Source: Aedes albopictus (taxonomy: Eukaryota > Arthropoda > Insecta > Diptera > Culicidae). From it: 64,000 nt of DNA. This document shows, one piece after another, positions 11,127 to 21,895 of this stretch (positions within the stretch are counted from its first letter, which is position 1; each line of letters begins with the position of its first letter). The stretch lies in assembly GCF_035046485.1 (NCBI RefSeq), contig NC_085136.1:221902853-221966852 (forward strand). The letters run 5' to 3'. The notes below the pieces were generated by a model that had not been told where the DNA came from, did no database searches, and saw nothing but the letters and a program-made list of their open reading frames with translations. A program made the translations under genes and the position numbers.

Positions 11127-11144
11127 CTCCTGGCAGGTACGCCA
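11127..11144 (-). promoter_or_regulatory. primer-binding site of the small LTR element
   Basis: TGGCGTACCTGCCAGGAG on the minus strand, one base downstream of the 5' LTR. The leading TGG pairs with the CCA end of a tRNA. The tRNA itself is not identified. Confidence 0.65.
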
Positions 11145-11145
11145 T

Positions 11146-11363
11146 TGTGCATTTCCGCACAGTAATGCGGGAAAGGAATCACCCAGCCGATGGAACACTA
11201 AACACGTCTTACCTCGTCGAGGAGTTACCACCGGAAGAGCGAGCATAAAGATGGCAACCTGCGACGCTGTCACGCTCGAGGGACGCCGCATGGTATGAGC
11301 ATACCGACGGCGGAGTTCAGCTCCTTTCACACTAAACTTTGGGCGCTCATTTATGCCCACACA
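11146..11363 (-). repeat. 5' LTR of the small LTR element
   Basis: 218 bp, identical to 9766-9983. It is followed on the plus-strand side by the second copy of the ATTCC target duplication. Confidence 0.92.
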
Positions 11364-11570
11364 ATTCCATAGAGAAATTCGTGAGGAAATCCTTAGGTGA
11401 ACTCCTTACAAAATTCTTGGAGGAATGGTTTTGGAAATTCCTGGAGGAATTCCTTCAGGAATTTCCAAAGGAATTTCCAAAGGAATTTCTCCAGGTATTT
11501 CCGAAGGAATACCCTCAGGAATTTTCGAAGATATTCCTCCAAGAAATTTTGAAGGAATTCCTGCATACAT
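11364..11570 (+). repeat. 24-bp minisatellite patch, second piece
   Basis: Continues the array broken at 9765. Bases to about 11450 match 16249-16330, after which the two copies diverge; the remaining units run in the GAA-GGAATTTCC orientation. An expansion of this block overlaps a chance 141-codon frame. Confidence 0.85.
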
Positions 11571-11940
11571 TAAAAAAAATACGAGGATGCAGGAGAATTT
11601 TATTTTTACTAGTCAAAAACAGCTCTGATCATCTAAATTTTTCGGTTAAGTTAGAATATAGTTGCTCGGTCAAGAAGGGGGGGGGGGGTCACGCCGTCTT
11701 TCTGCGTTTGACATTCTTCTACAAATTGCTTCAAGGGACTATGTTTTGGCGATTTACCTTTTAAGACTTCTTAGAACGAATATCAGCTTCCGCACCTTAT
11801 CTGCTGAATACCTATGTCGAACAGTTCCGATACATAATTTGTGGACAGTTTGTTATCGTTAGCGATACGATTGGGCACTTCCCATCGCTGAAACTAAGGT
11901 ACCTACACGCTTCACAACTTTTAACGAACTTACTTCACTT
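11571..11940. other. spacer between minisatellite and RTE fragment
   Basis: Contains a poly-G tract (about 11676-11687) and, towards 11880-11940, the probable 3' untranslated end of the minus-strand RTE fragment. No gene seen. Confidence 0.4.
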
Positions 11941-12737
11941 TCAGTCCTGAGCATCCACGATCGCCTTGACCTGTGACCAGGTCAAATTTCTGTCGATTTG
12001 CTTGATTTCGTTATTGAAGCTGCGCCGCCATGATCCTCTGGGTCTGCCTCTGCTGCGATGTCCTGCTGCGTTCCAATCGCACGCTTGCTTGCAGATTTCG
12101 TTTCCGTTCCTGCGTAGAGTGTGGCCGATCCATCTCCACTTTCGCTCCCGAATTTCTGTCGCTATCGGCTTTTGATGACATCGATGATGGAGCTCTACGT
12201 TGGAGATCCAATTATGAGGCCACCATGTACGAATTATATACCGCAGGCATTTATTGATGTAGACCTCTAGCCGTTGTGTTTTTACACACCAGGCGTACAG
12301 CCAGCACATATTTTACATTCGAGTTGAAAATTCGGATTTTGGTACGTCGACTAATCTGATTGTTTTTCCATGTATTTCTTTAGCTCGCCCTCACCTTCTT
12401 GATATGTGTACCTATGTTGATCTTGGTGCTACCATCGGCCACCATTTGGCTGCTAAGATAGTGGAAGCTTTCAACATTCTCCACTGCTTGCCCAGCTACC
12501 GTGAAGCTGGAAGGGTTGACCGTGTTTACATCCAACGATTTGGTCTTGTTGACGTTGATGGTGACACCTGCCGCCGAGGAGCCATCGGCAAGATCATCGA
12601 GTTTACTCTGCATATCAGAGCTCCGTTGAGCTAGAAGAGCAACGTCATCAGACAATTCGAGGTCATTCAGGTGCTCCGTGGTAATGGGCTGCCACAGAAA
12701 CCCACGATTTGGTTTACGATCAAAACACCTACCAAGA
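11941..12737 (-). pseudogene. RTE-like reverse transcriptase C-terminal fragment (right copy)
   Basis: The mirror of 8938-9564 but longer. It runs from the LSDD active-site block through WWPHNWISN, WRWIGHTLRRNGNEI and the basic tail GHRSRGRPRGSWRRS to a stop at 11941. The tail RGRP..W is typical of RTE-related retroelements. It is broken by the stop after KKVRAS at 12377-12379. Upstream domains (endonuclease, fingers) are absent, as expected for a 5'-truncated copy. Positions 11941-12110 lie outside the inverted repeat. Confidence 0.82.
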
Positions 12738-13534
12738 TCTCGTCGACTACCGTATTACCCCGCTAATACGACACCGACTGTTGTCGAATAACCGGGGTAA
12801 ACTTTTAATTCGACAAACTGGTCACCCTACACCATCGCTCATTGAAATTTGAAAACTCTCTTCTTGTTTTGATTTCAGGATTTGTTTTGAAATATAATTT
12901 CAACAGATATTGCGGTGATACGAAAGAAAAGCTAGTTCTTTCTACGATTGTTTCCATCCTCAGTTTGTAACGTTTTGCGTTTTGTTAGTTAAATTTAATG
13001 GAATAAAACAAATAAATAGAAAAAAAGTAATTTCAATTTATGTTGTATTAATGTTGACAATAAAGAAATATTTTATTTGTTCGTAAAATTGGTCCATGCC
13101 TGTTATTTCTGCTCATGTATGTCGTAGCGTTTGTAAAAGCTTTCGTGATTTGTACTTTTATAGCATAATGTGCATGGCGCGTATCTCGTTTCTGGCGAAT
13201 TACAGTCACACTGCAAATTTGTCGCCATGCATGAAAATCGCCATGCAGGAAATTTTGGCGCGATTTTGAATAATAGTCATCTAATTCAATAGTGGGACTT
13301 TTGAAAAGCGGCAAAGTTTCTTAGCGCAACGATTGCTTCAAATCGAATTTTTCGCTACGCAATCGGCTGGAAAGCAGAAGTGCGCGATTATAGTTTCGAG
13401 TGATAGCTCCAAATTACGTTTGGTTGAGTCAGAAGTTGATAATTTTTGAAGTTTGAGTTTTTGGAAAAAGTTAATTTGAAAGTTGAAGTGGACCGAGGTC
13501 CATCAAATCCGCGCTTTATCGACCCTCAAGAATA

Positions 13535-13813
13535 GTCTAGCGAACGGTTACATTGGCACCCAAAGTGGGGCGCCATCGTAACCGTTCGTTGAATTCGCTC
13601 GAGAGATTATAAAACGCGGTGGCTTTTGCGCCACTCTCGCGAACGAGAGACCACCGGTTCATTCTAAAGTTTGCCCGACTTGAACGACTCTTATCTCAAG
13701 GGCTTTCTCGAAAGGTCGCTGGCCGAAATAAAACCCCTAAACGAATCATATCGAATACACAAATAACTGAAGCAATAATGGAAACTCACACAAAGAAACT
13801 AGAAACTGAATAA
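13535..13813 (+). mobile_element. gypsy-type leader with LTR edge and primer-binding-like site (right copy)
   Basis: Mirror of 7862-8140. LTR-like end ...CGGTTACA, then TTGGCACCCAAAGTGGGGCG. A 64-codon frame follows (13619-13813) that could be a remnant of the leader or gag start, with no domain seen. Confidence 0.5.
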
Positions 13814-13905
13814 ACTACAATAATCAAACAATTAAAAGTGCTTGAAATGAATTTATTAATCAACTAATCGAAAGAACGAAAACAAACCAATGACCGGACT
13901 GTAAA

Positions 13906-14509
13906 AGTATTACCTGGTTGTTTTCCATTCCAGAAGCAAATGCAAATTCAAGACTACTTCGGTGGGCACTGAAATTGCAATCGTATGATTTTAATCTGCA
14001 ATATCGGAAAGGAAAAGATAACATATTGGCAGATTGCCTATCGCGGATAGATTCTCTTCAAGTTATAGAAGATGAATATGTCGATTTGATGGGAAATATT
14101 AAGAAAAATCCTCACGAATACAAAAATTTTAAAGTTTCGGGCGTTAGAATTTACAAATTTGTCGAAGATTCATCGAAACTCAGGGACAAGCGATTTGAGT
14201 GGAAATATTATCCTTTAGAAGCTGAAAGACAGCCATTGATTGAGTCCTCCCACAACATAGCCCACCTAGGATATTAAAAAAAAAACCTCAAAACACTTAA
14301 AGAAAAATACTATTGGCCAAAAATGGTTTCAGAAATTAGAAAATTTTGTAAGTAGTGCTTGGCAGGCAAAACTTTTAAAGGGATAAATGTAAACCCCACT
14401 TCTCCAATGGGATCACAAAAGAAGTTTTGTGATTATCCTTGGCAATTTATTACATTAGATTATGTTGGACCTTTTCTTCCCTCGGGAAAAGCTAGATATA
14501 GGGTTTGTG
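13906..14509 (+). pseudogene. gypsy-type RNase H end and integrase N-terminus (right copy)
   Basis: Mirror of 7166-7769, same content: LLRWALKLQSYDFNLQYRKG, the HHCC histidines HNIAH, a stop between the two zinc cysteines near 14355, and PWQFITLDYVGPF with the first catalytic Asp. The 119-codon part (13918-14277) stays open. Confidence 0.82.
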
Positions 14510-14718
14510 TTCCATCAGTAATCTCACGCTCCCAATTTCATCCTATTCGAAAACAAGCGATTACGGCACCGATTGATTCCGTTCTTTTTGTTTTCATGCG
14601 TGCTCACTTCTAACAAAAAATACAAAAATAAGAAACAAAACAAACAGTGCTTCATTCCTTTGTTTTTCGTAGGATGAAAATGGGAGCCACATGCTTAATA
14701 AGGGAACCATTACCCTAT
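14510..14718. mobile_element. short DNA element inside gypsy integrase (right copy)
   Basis: Mirror of 6957-7165. It separates the first and second catalytic Asp blocks of the integrase. Confidence 0.5.
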
Positions 14719-14969
14719 TTGTCTCTTGGTAGTAACTGACGTTTGACGTTGACGAAATTTGTTATGATCCAACCTTTTAGGCAAGTTACTGCATCATCGC
14801 TGGTTCAGTTTTGGAAGCAAGCTATATTTTTACTGTTTGGTGCCCCAGAAGTTATTTTAACAGACAATGGCTCACAATTTACTTCGTAGGAGTTCGCTGC
14901 GTTGTTAAAACTGCATGGAGTAAAGCATTGGTTAACTCCCTCCTACCATCCTCAGGTGAATAATAAGGT
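14719..14969 (+). pseudogene. gypsy-type integrase catalytic core fragment (right copy)
   Basis: Mirror of 6706-6956, carrying ILTDNGSQF and SYHPQ. It has a stop (TAG at 14887-14889) and no catalytic Glu. Confidence 0.75.
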
Positions 14970-15367
14970 AGTAACTACACGGAAAAATATTAAAACCCAA
15001 AGAATAAGTTTTAAAAACTCAAATTTGGCTAAACTGCTTTTAGTTTTAACTCAAAGTTGGGTTGTTTTCTCTCTCGCCCCACCGCAATGTTGTCGAAAAC
15101 AAAGAGAGAAGCACCGACGCATCCGCTGCTCTTCCGTGGAAGAAGCCAAATTTGGGGTTTTTTGAGTTAACCCAAATTTGCGTCATTTAAGGCCTCCGTT
15201 GGGTGAAAATAACTTACCAGTGGGTTAATTTTTTTACCGCTCTCAAACGAGAACTACTCACTCACCACTTTCGCTGTTTGACGCAAATTTGAGTTATTCC
15301 ACGGAAGACCGGGATTGCGTCAAAACAACTTAAATTTGGGTTGATTTGTAGTTCCGTGTACGGCCAT
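14970..15367. mobile_element. MITE inside gypsy integrase (right copy)
   Basis: Mirror of 6308-6705 with TACACGGAA/TTCCGTGTA ends. Confidence 0.65.
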
Positions 15368-15865
15368 CAAATATTCCTTGAAAAGCAACCATAAACAATG
15401 GACCGATAATCTTCAGGAAATTGCATGTGCAATAAGGAATTCTGTGCATGGTTCCACTAAATACTCGCCGTACTTTTCAACTTTCGGACGCAATATGATT
15501 TCTAATGGAACAGAGTACGAGAGATTAAGGAACGAAGGTGTTTTAACTAATACAACCCTAAATGATCAAGAACGAGATCAATTATACAAACAAGTAAGGA
15601 AAAACTTTGAGGAAGCGTACTAAAAACAGGCGAAATACTACAACTTGCGCTCAAATAAGAAAGCTCCATCTTATCAAATAGGAGAGAAGGTTTTAAAAAA
15701 AATACTAATCAATCTAGTAAATCAAAAGATTTCTGTGCTAAGTTGGCACCGAAACATACAGAAGCATACGTGAGAAAAGCTTTAAGAGATAGTTATGAAA
15801 TAGTTGATGAGAAAAACAACAGTTTAGGAATCTTTCATGCAAACTTTTTGAAGAAATTTTAAGGA
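15368..15865 (+). pseudogene. gypsy-type integrase C-terminal fragment (right copy)
   Basis: Mirror of the 6052-6297 fragment; the open part is 15378-15623, then decayed frames continue towards 15865 (HANFLKKF-stop near the end). A 412/mdg1 affinity is inferred from the post-core pattern. Confidence 0.78.
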
Positions 15866-16098
15866 AAAAATGATTAAGCTATGACATGAGACGAAAGTCA
15901 GAATGTACAAAGAAAAAATAACAAAATAGGGTCTGAGACCATTTGGGCAGGAGCACCTATTTTGGGCACTTGCTGCTATAACTCAGTCAATTTTCAACCG
16001 ATTGACTCAACCGAGGAGTGAGCACGCTTGAAAACAAAATGAACGGAATAAATCGTTGCCGTAATCGCTTGGTTTCGAATAGGATAAATATGGGAGCG

Positions 16099-19000
16099 GA
16101 AATTCCTGAAAAAATTCCTTCGGAAATTCCTGAAGGATTCCTTCGGAAATTCCTGTAGGAATTCCTTTGGAAATTCCTTGGGCAGTTCCTTGGGAAAATC
16201 TTGGATGAATACCTTCGGAGATTACTGGAGGAATTCTTTCAGAATTCCATAGAGAAATTCGTGAGGAAATCCTTAGGTGAACTCCTTACAAAATTCTTGG
16301 AGGAATGGTTTTGGAAATTCCTGGAGGAATTTCTTCAGAAATTACTGGACGAATGTCATTGAAAATTCCTGGAGGAATTCCTTCGGAAAGTCCTGGAGGA
16401 ATTCCTTCGGAAAGTCGTGGAGATTTTATTTTCGGAAATACTTTTTGTTTTTTTTTAAGTTCTTGCAGGAATTCCTTCGGAAATTCCTAGCGGAATTCCT
16501 GGAGGAATTGCTGGACGAACTCTTTTGGAAATTCCTGGAGGAATTCCTTCGAACATTCCTGGGGGAGTTCCTTCAGAAATTCCTGGAGGAATTTTTTCGG
16601 AAATTCTTCTAAGATTTTTTTTTTGAAATTCCTGGAGGAATACCGTCGGAAATTCCCAACAGAATTCCTTCGGAAAATCCTGAAAGAATTCTTTTGGAAA
16701 TTCTGGGAGGAATTCCTTCAAAAAATTCCTGGAGGAATTCTTTCAGAAATTTCGGGAAGAATTCCTTCGGAAATTGCTGGACGAATTCCTTTGGAAATTC
16801 CCGAAGGAATTCATTCGGAAATTCCAGGAGAAATTCCTTCAGGAGTTCCTGGAGGAATTGCTTCAGAAATTCCTGAAGCAATTCCTTCAAAAAATCCTGG
16901 AGGAATTCCTTAAAAAAAATCCAGAAGGAATTCCTTCCAAAATTCTTGGAGGAATCCCTTCGCAAATTCCTGGAAGAATTCCTTCGGAAATTCCAGAAGG
17001 AATTCTTTCCGAAATTTCTGGAGGAATTCCTTCGGAAATTCCTTGGGGAGTTCCCTCGAAAAATCTTGGATGAATACCTCCGGAAATTTCTGGAGGAATT
17101 CTTTCAGAAATCTATAGAGAAATTCCTGAGAAAATCCTTGGATAAATTCCTTAGGACATTCCTGGAAAAAAATCATTCTAAACTTCTTAGAGGAATGCTT
17201 TTTATGATTCCTGGAAGAATTCCTTCGGAAATTACTGGACGAATTCCTTTGGAAATTCCAGGAGGTATTCCTTCGGAAATTCCTGGAGAATTTTTTTCGG
17301 AAAGTCTTTTTGGATTTTATTTTTGGAAATTCCAAGAGGAATTCCCTCGAAAATTCATGGAGGAATTCCTTTACAAATTCCGTTAGGAATTCCTTCAAAA
17401 ATTGCTGGAGGAATTCTTTCGGAAATTCCGGGAGGAATTCCTTCGGAAATTGCTGGACGAATTCGTTTCAAGATTCATGGAAGAATTCTTTTGGAAATTC
17501 CTGCATGAATTCTTTCGGAAACTCCTAGGAGAATTTCTTCTTTTGGAAATTCCTGAAGGATTTTTTTTTGGGAATTCCAGGAAGAATTCCTTCAAAAATT
17601 CCAGGAGAAATTCTGTCGGAAATTCCTTTGGAAATTCCAAAGGCAATTCCTCCAGGAATTTCGGAGGGAAATCCTCCAGGAACTTCCGGAGAAATTCCTC
17701 CAGGAAATTTCAGAAAAAATCCTCCACAAATTTCTGAAGGAATTGCTCTAGGAATTTCCGGAGGAATTCCTTCAGGAGTTTCCAAAGGAATTCTTCCAGG
17801 AATTTTCAAGGGAATTCTTCTTGGAATTTTCAAAGGATTTCCTCCTGGAATTTCAGAAGGAATTCCTTCATGAATGTCCGAAGAAATCCCTCCATGAATT
17901 TTCGAGGGAATTCCTCCAGAAATTATCCGACGGAATCTCTCTACGGATTTCCGAAGAAATTCCTCGAGGAATTTCCGGAGGAATTCCTCCAAGAATTTCC
18001 GAAGAAATTCTTCTAGGAATTTTCAAAGGAATTCCTCTTGGAATTTTTAAAGGATGTCCTCCTGGAATTCCTCCATGAATGTCCGAAGGAATTCATCCAT
18101 GAATTTCCGAATGAATTCCTCCAGGAATTTTGCGAAGGAATTTCTAAAGAATTTTCCGAAGGAATTCCTACATGAATTTCCAAAGGAAGTCCTCCAGAAA
18201 TTATCCGACGGAATCCCTCCACGAATTTCCGAAGAAATTCCTCGAGGAATTTCTGGAGAAATTCCTCCAGGAAATACCGAAGGAATTCCTCCATGAATTT
18301 CCGAAGGAATTCCTCCAGGAATTTTGCGAAGGAAATCCTAAAGCATTTTCCGAAGGAGTTCCTCCATGAATTTCCGAAGGAATTGCTCCAGAAATTTTCC
18401 GAAAGAACTCATTCACGAATTTCTGAAGAAATTCCTCCACGAATTTGCAAAAGAATTCCTCCCGGAATTTCCGGAAAAAATCCTCCATGAATTTCCGGAT
18501 GAATCTCTTCAGAAATTTCCGGAGGAAATCCTCCAGGAATTTTTAAAGAAATTCCTTCGGCAATTTCCGAAGGAATTCTTCCTGGAATTTCCGAAGGAAC
18601 TCCTTCATAAATTTCCGAAGGAATTCCTTCAGGAATTTCCGAAAAAAATCTTCCAGCAATTTCCGAAGGAATTCCTCCTAGAATTTCCGAGGGAATTCCT
18701 GCAGTAATTTCCGGTGGAATTCCTCCAAGGATTTTCAAAGGAATTTCACCTGGAATTTTCAAAGGATTTCCTGCCGGAATTTCCGAAGGAATTCTTTCAT
18801 GAATGTCCGAAGGAATTCCACCAGGAGTTTTTGACAGAATTTCTCCATGAATTCCTCAACGAATTTCCGAAGGAGTTCCTCCAAAAATTTCAGAAGGAAT
18901 TCCTCCAGGACTTTTGCGAAGGAATCGCTCATGGATTTTCTGAAGGAATTCCTCCATGAATTTCCGAAGGAATTCCTCCAGGAATTCCCGAAGGAAATCC

Positions 19001-20560
19001 TCCACGAATTCTCGAAGGAATTCCTCCAAGAATTTCCGAGGGAATTCCTCCAGGATTTTCCCGAAGAATTCCTCCATGAGTTTCCGGAGGAGTTTGTCCA
19101 GGAATTTCCGTAGGAATTTCTCCTGAAATTTTCAAAGGATTTTCTCCTGAATTTCCGAAGGAATTCCTCTACGAATTTCCAAGGAAATCCCTCCAGGAAT
19201 TTCCAAAGAAATTTCTTATGGATTTGCCTTGAAATACCTCCAAATATTTCCGAATGAGTTCCTCTAAAAATTTTTGACGGTTGTCCTCAAAAAATTTTCT
19301 TAGGATTTTCTCACATAATCCCCAAACGTGTTTCTGATGGAATGTTTGAAGAAGTTTCTCAAGTTTTCGTAGGAGTTCCGCAATACATTTTTGAAGGAAT
19401 TTCTTGAGGCATTTCCGAAGAAACTTCTCAAGGATCTTTCGCTGGAATTCCTTGAGGAATTTCGTAAAGATTTATAAAAAAACGAAAAATAATTTCTTAC
19501 GAAATTTCCGAAGGTATTCCATAAGACATTTCAGACATATGTCAAAAAAATCCAAACGAACTCCTTTAACCAAGGGTGTTTTCGATCACCTGGCAATCAT
19601 TTGACTCATTTATCCATAACTCAGTTCAGAAGCATAATAGTAAAAAGAGATGTTCGGCAAACTTGTAGATAAGTGTTTTTCCCACAATTATCACCAAGGA
19701 CGCCATATTCTAACTCTCATATATGCGGCGTAACAGCGCTAGTACCACCTACTCATACTAAACGATCGAAAAATCCGATCGTTTAGTATGAGTAGGTAGT
19801 ACTAACACTTTTACGCCGTAAATATAAGAGTTTGAATATGGAGTCTTTGGTGATAATTGTATGAAAAACAATAATCTACAAGTTTGTCGAACATCACATT
19901 TTAATATTCAGTTTCTGAACTGTGTTATAGACAAATGAGTCAAATGATTGCCAGATGGTCGAAAACATCCTTGCCTTTAACAATTTCCGAATTTTCCTTA
20001 TCAAGGCATTTTCAAAGGAATTCTTCAAAGAATTTCCGAATGAGTTCCTCTAGGAAATAAAAATCACAAAAAGCATTTCTTCAGGAATTTCCGAAATATT
20101 TTTTCAAGGAAGTTTTGAAATTTTTTTAAAGAAATTCCTTATGGAATTTCAGAAGGGATATCTCATGAGACTTTTATTGGATTTTTTTTTCAATCTTTTC
20201 GAAAGAATTGCTTAATGAATTTGGGAAGGAATTCTCACAGAAATTTCCGGATGAATTCCTTCAAGAATTTATGAAGGTATTCCTCAAGGAATTTTCGGAA
20301 GAATTGCTCACGAAAACTCCGAAGGAGTTCCTCAAGGAATATTCTAAATCTATTTCAAAGAAATTCCTCAAGGAATTTCCGAAGAATCTTCTAAAGAAAA
20401 TCGTAGAAGAACTCTCGAAGGAATGTCTTATGGAATTTCTCATGGAGCTTTAGAAATGAAGGAATTCCTCAAGAAATTTCTGAAGAATTTGTCAAGGAAT
20501 TTCCGGTGGAATTCCTCAAGGATTTTCGAAATATATTCCTGAAATTAATAAATAAAATGT
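16099..20560. repeat. main 24-bp minisatellite array
   Basis: About 4 kb of a 24-bp unit made of two palindrome-like cores: GGAAATTCC, TGGA, GGAATTCC, TTC. Successive copies are spaced 24 bp exactly (for example 16986, 17010, 17034). To about 17640 the unit reads in this orientation, and from there to 20560 in the reverse complement. Copies decay towards the right end (19200-20560). Because 24 is divisible by 3 and the unit has few stops, long frames of up to 162 codons are open on both strands with 8-residue periodicity (such as EFLRKFLE). These are repeat artefacts, not genes. Most units contain an EcoRI site. Confidence 0.95.
19571..19973. mobile_element. hAT-like foldback MITE in the minisatellite
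   Basis: A 403-bp near-palindrome with ends CAAGGGTGTTTTCGA and TCGAAAACATCCTTG, centred near 19772. It is flanked by an 8-bp duplication, CCTTTAAC (19563-19570 and 19974-19981). An 8-bp duplication with C-A-rich short ends is the hAT pattern. No transposase. Confidence 0.88.
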
Positions 20561-20633
20561 CTGATTAACATGGCATGTCATTGATTTGGGTAGGTAGTCA
20601 GTCTGAGTTGAGTTGAACAGACATCAAGGTAAG

Positions 20634-20790
20634 GGAGCGCCCATAAAAGACGTAGGATTTTTTGGCTAATTTTTTACTCCCCCCTCTCCTCTCGTAGCAT
20701 ATTTTCCCATGCCTAATATATGGCTCGACACACAACCCCAAACTCCTCCTCCCCCCTAAAAAGCTACGTCATTTGTGGACGCTTCCTAAA
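20634..20790. mobile_element. short MITE with CGTCCATAAA-type ends
   Basis: Left 'gcgcccataaaagacgtagg' and the inverse of the right end 'gcgtccacaaatgacgtagc' form an imperfect inverted repeat around a C/T-rich middle. This end type is very common in mosquito genomes. A relative is at 37673-37860. Confidence 0.6.
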
Positions 20791-21640
20791 TAAAAAGGGC
20801 ATATTCACCCGTCATCGCATCGACTGTGCGCGCAACGCTATTCTACCATGGGTAGTGAGTGAGTGAGTTAAACGCAACAAATGAATAAATGTTGCCAATG
20901 CACACTTCAAAATATTATGTCCCATAATTGAAACGTCGTTTTCAGGTACTTGTGCGATACATTTTTTTTTAATTCACATGAAACATTTTCATTTAATTAA
21001 TGATGAAACTCGATCCTTTCCTTTGAAGGAGCATTCATGCTCCCTTATCTCCGTTTTCGTCTTGCTTCATTGCTACGCGCTGGCTGGGGAATTTGCACGA
21101 AGTAAATTATATAAATGGCATCATCAGCAAACATAAAAGACGACTACTGGTAGGTTTTGATTAAATTATGGTTTGCTTTCTCCCCGGTTTTGGTTCCGGT
21201 GTAGGATGGGTCTACCTTGGGAACACCACCACACCGTTGCCACCACCGGAAAAAGGGATGCCCGAACCAGTTCCGGGGCCGCCGCCGGAAGATGGTTATT
21301 ATTGCGGTTTGAAGAGTGAGGGATTGTCAAGGGGAACGTTTTTGGCATTTCCGAGATGTGCTCTCATTATTAGGTTATCAGATCATAGCCAGGCAGGAGA
21401 CCATAATCATATTTCATTTTGTGTGAAGGGAAATGTCTTTCTTGCAAACAATAATAAATCATCGAGTGGGCATGGGTCTGGGTTGCCCAGTGCGCCGGGG
21501 GATTGAAGGAAATTAAAATGCCGTTGAAGCTAATGAATTTTAGATGAAAATCCAGTTGTTTATTTGATTACGAGAAGCACAATCGTTTGTAAGATACCGT
21601 GAACTTTCTCCTGTATATTTGACCCCTGAGTAACTGAAAT
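20791..21640. other. unassigned sequence
   Basis: A 112-codon plus-strand frame (21168-21506) is proline/glycine-rich but shows no domain, and an overlapping minus frame exists. I treat neither as a gene. No repeat recognised. Confidence 0.35.
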
Positions 21641-21649
21641 TTGCTCTGT

Positions 21650-21895
21650 TCACATCCACAACAATAATATAGTACCGACGGCCGCCGCCTACGTACAATC
21701 AAGAGCAACCGGGACAATTCGCTGTCGCCATTGCATACACCTAGAAACTCTAGGAACAGTTTTTGGAAAGATATGAGTTCGATATGAACAAGAACAACGC
21801 AGCAGAAGTACAATCGTGATCGTAGAATGAAGTCAACGGGACGATTGAAGCGTGAACGGTAATGCTTCAGCATGGAACCCGGCATAACGTGGAAC
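21650..21895 (+). pseudogene. heavily decayed RTE fragment
   Basis: Nucleotide similarity visible by eye to 25510-25810: a 'agtaccg(a/g)cggccgcc' block, then 'aagcaaccgg(a)', then 'gtaatgct(t/g)ca(g/t)catggaacccggc'. It corresponds to the linker between endonuclease and reverse transcriptase of the RTE element at 23560-26091. Frames are destroyed by indels. Confidence 0.7.

Larger units (their letters stand above)
9766..11363 (-). mobile_element. complete small non-autonomous LTR retrotransposon (TRIM-like)
   Basis: Two direct 218-bp repeats (9766-9983 and 11146-11363), identical base for base as printed, start TG and end CA. The flanking duplication is ATTCC (9761-9765 and 11364-11368). Read on the minus strand, the first LTR is followed after one base by TGGCGTACCTGCCAGGAG, a plausible tRNA primer-binding site. 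The second LTR is preceded by a purine tract, AGAGAGAGGAAGGTAGA (9984-10000). The 1.16-kb interior encodes no gag or pol, so enzymes must come from elsewhere. The undisturbed target sequence survives at 16244-16248 in the duplicated minisatellite. LTR identity implies a recent insertion. Confidence 0.93.
12111..16098 (-). repeat. right arm of the 3,988-bp inverted repeat
   Basis: Reverse complement of 5577-9564, nearly identical and fully collinear. Its outer edge (...gggagcg at 16098) passes directly into minisatellite sharing the bases CG at the join. In the left arm the same edge instead continues into flanking non-satellite sequence (5576 and leftwards). Confidence 0.93.

Noticed and set aside
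16277..19135. Dozens of long open frames on both strands (up to 162 codons) with Phe/Leu/Glu/Lys-rich repeats
   Set aside because: They follow from a 24-bp tandem unit lacking stops in several frames. No start context, no domain, and overlapping frames on both strands are equally open.
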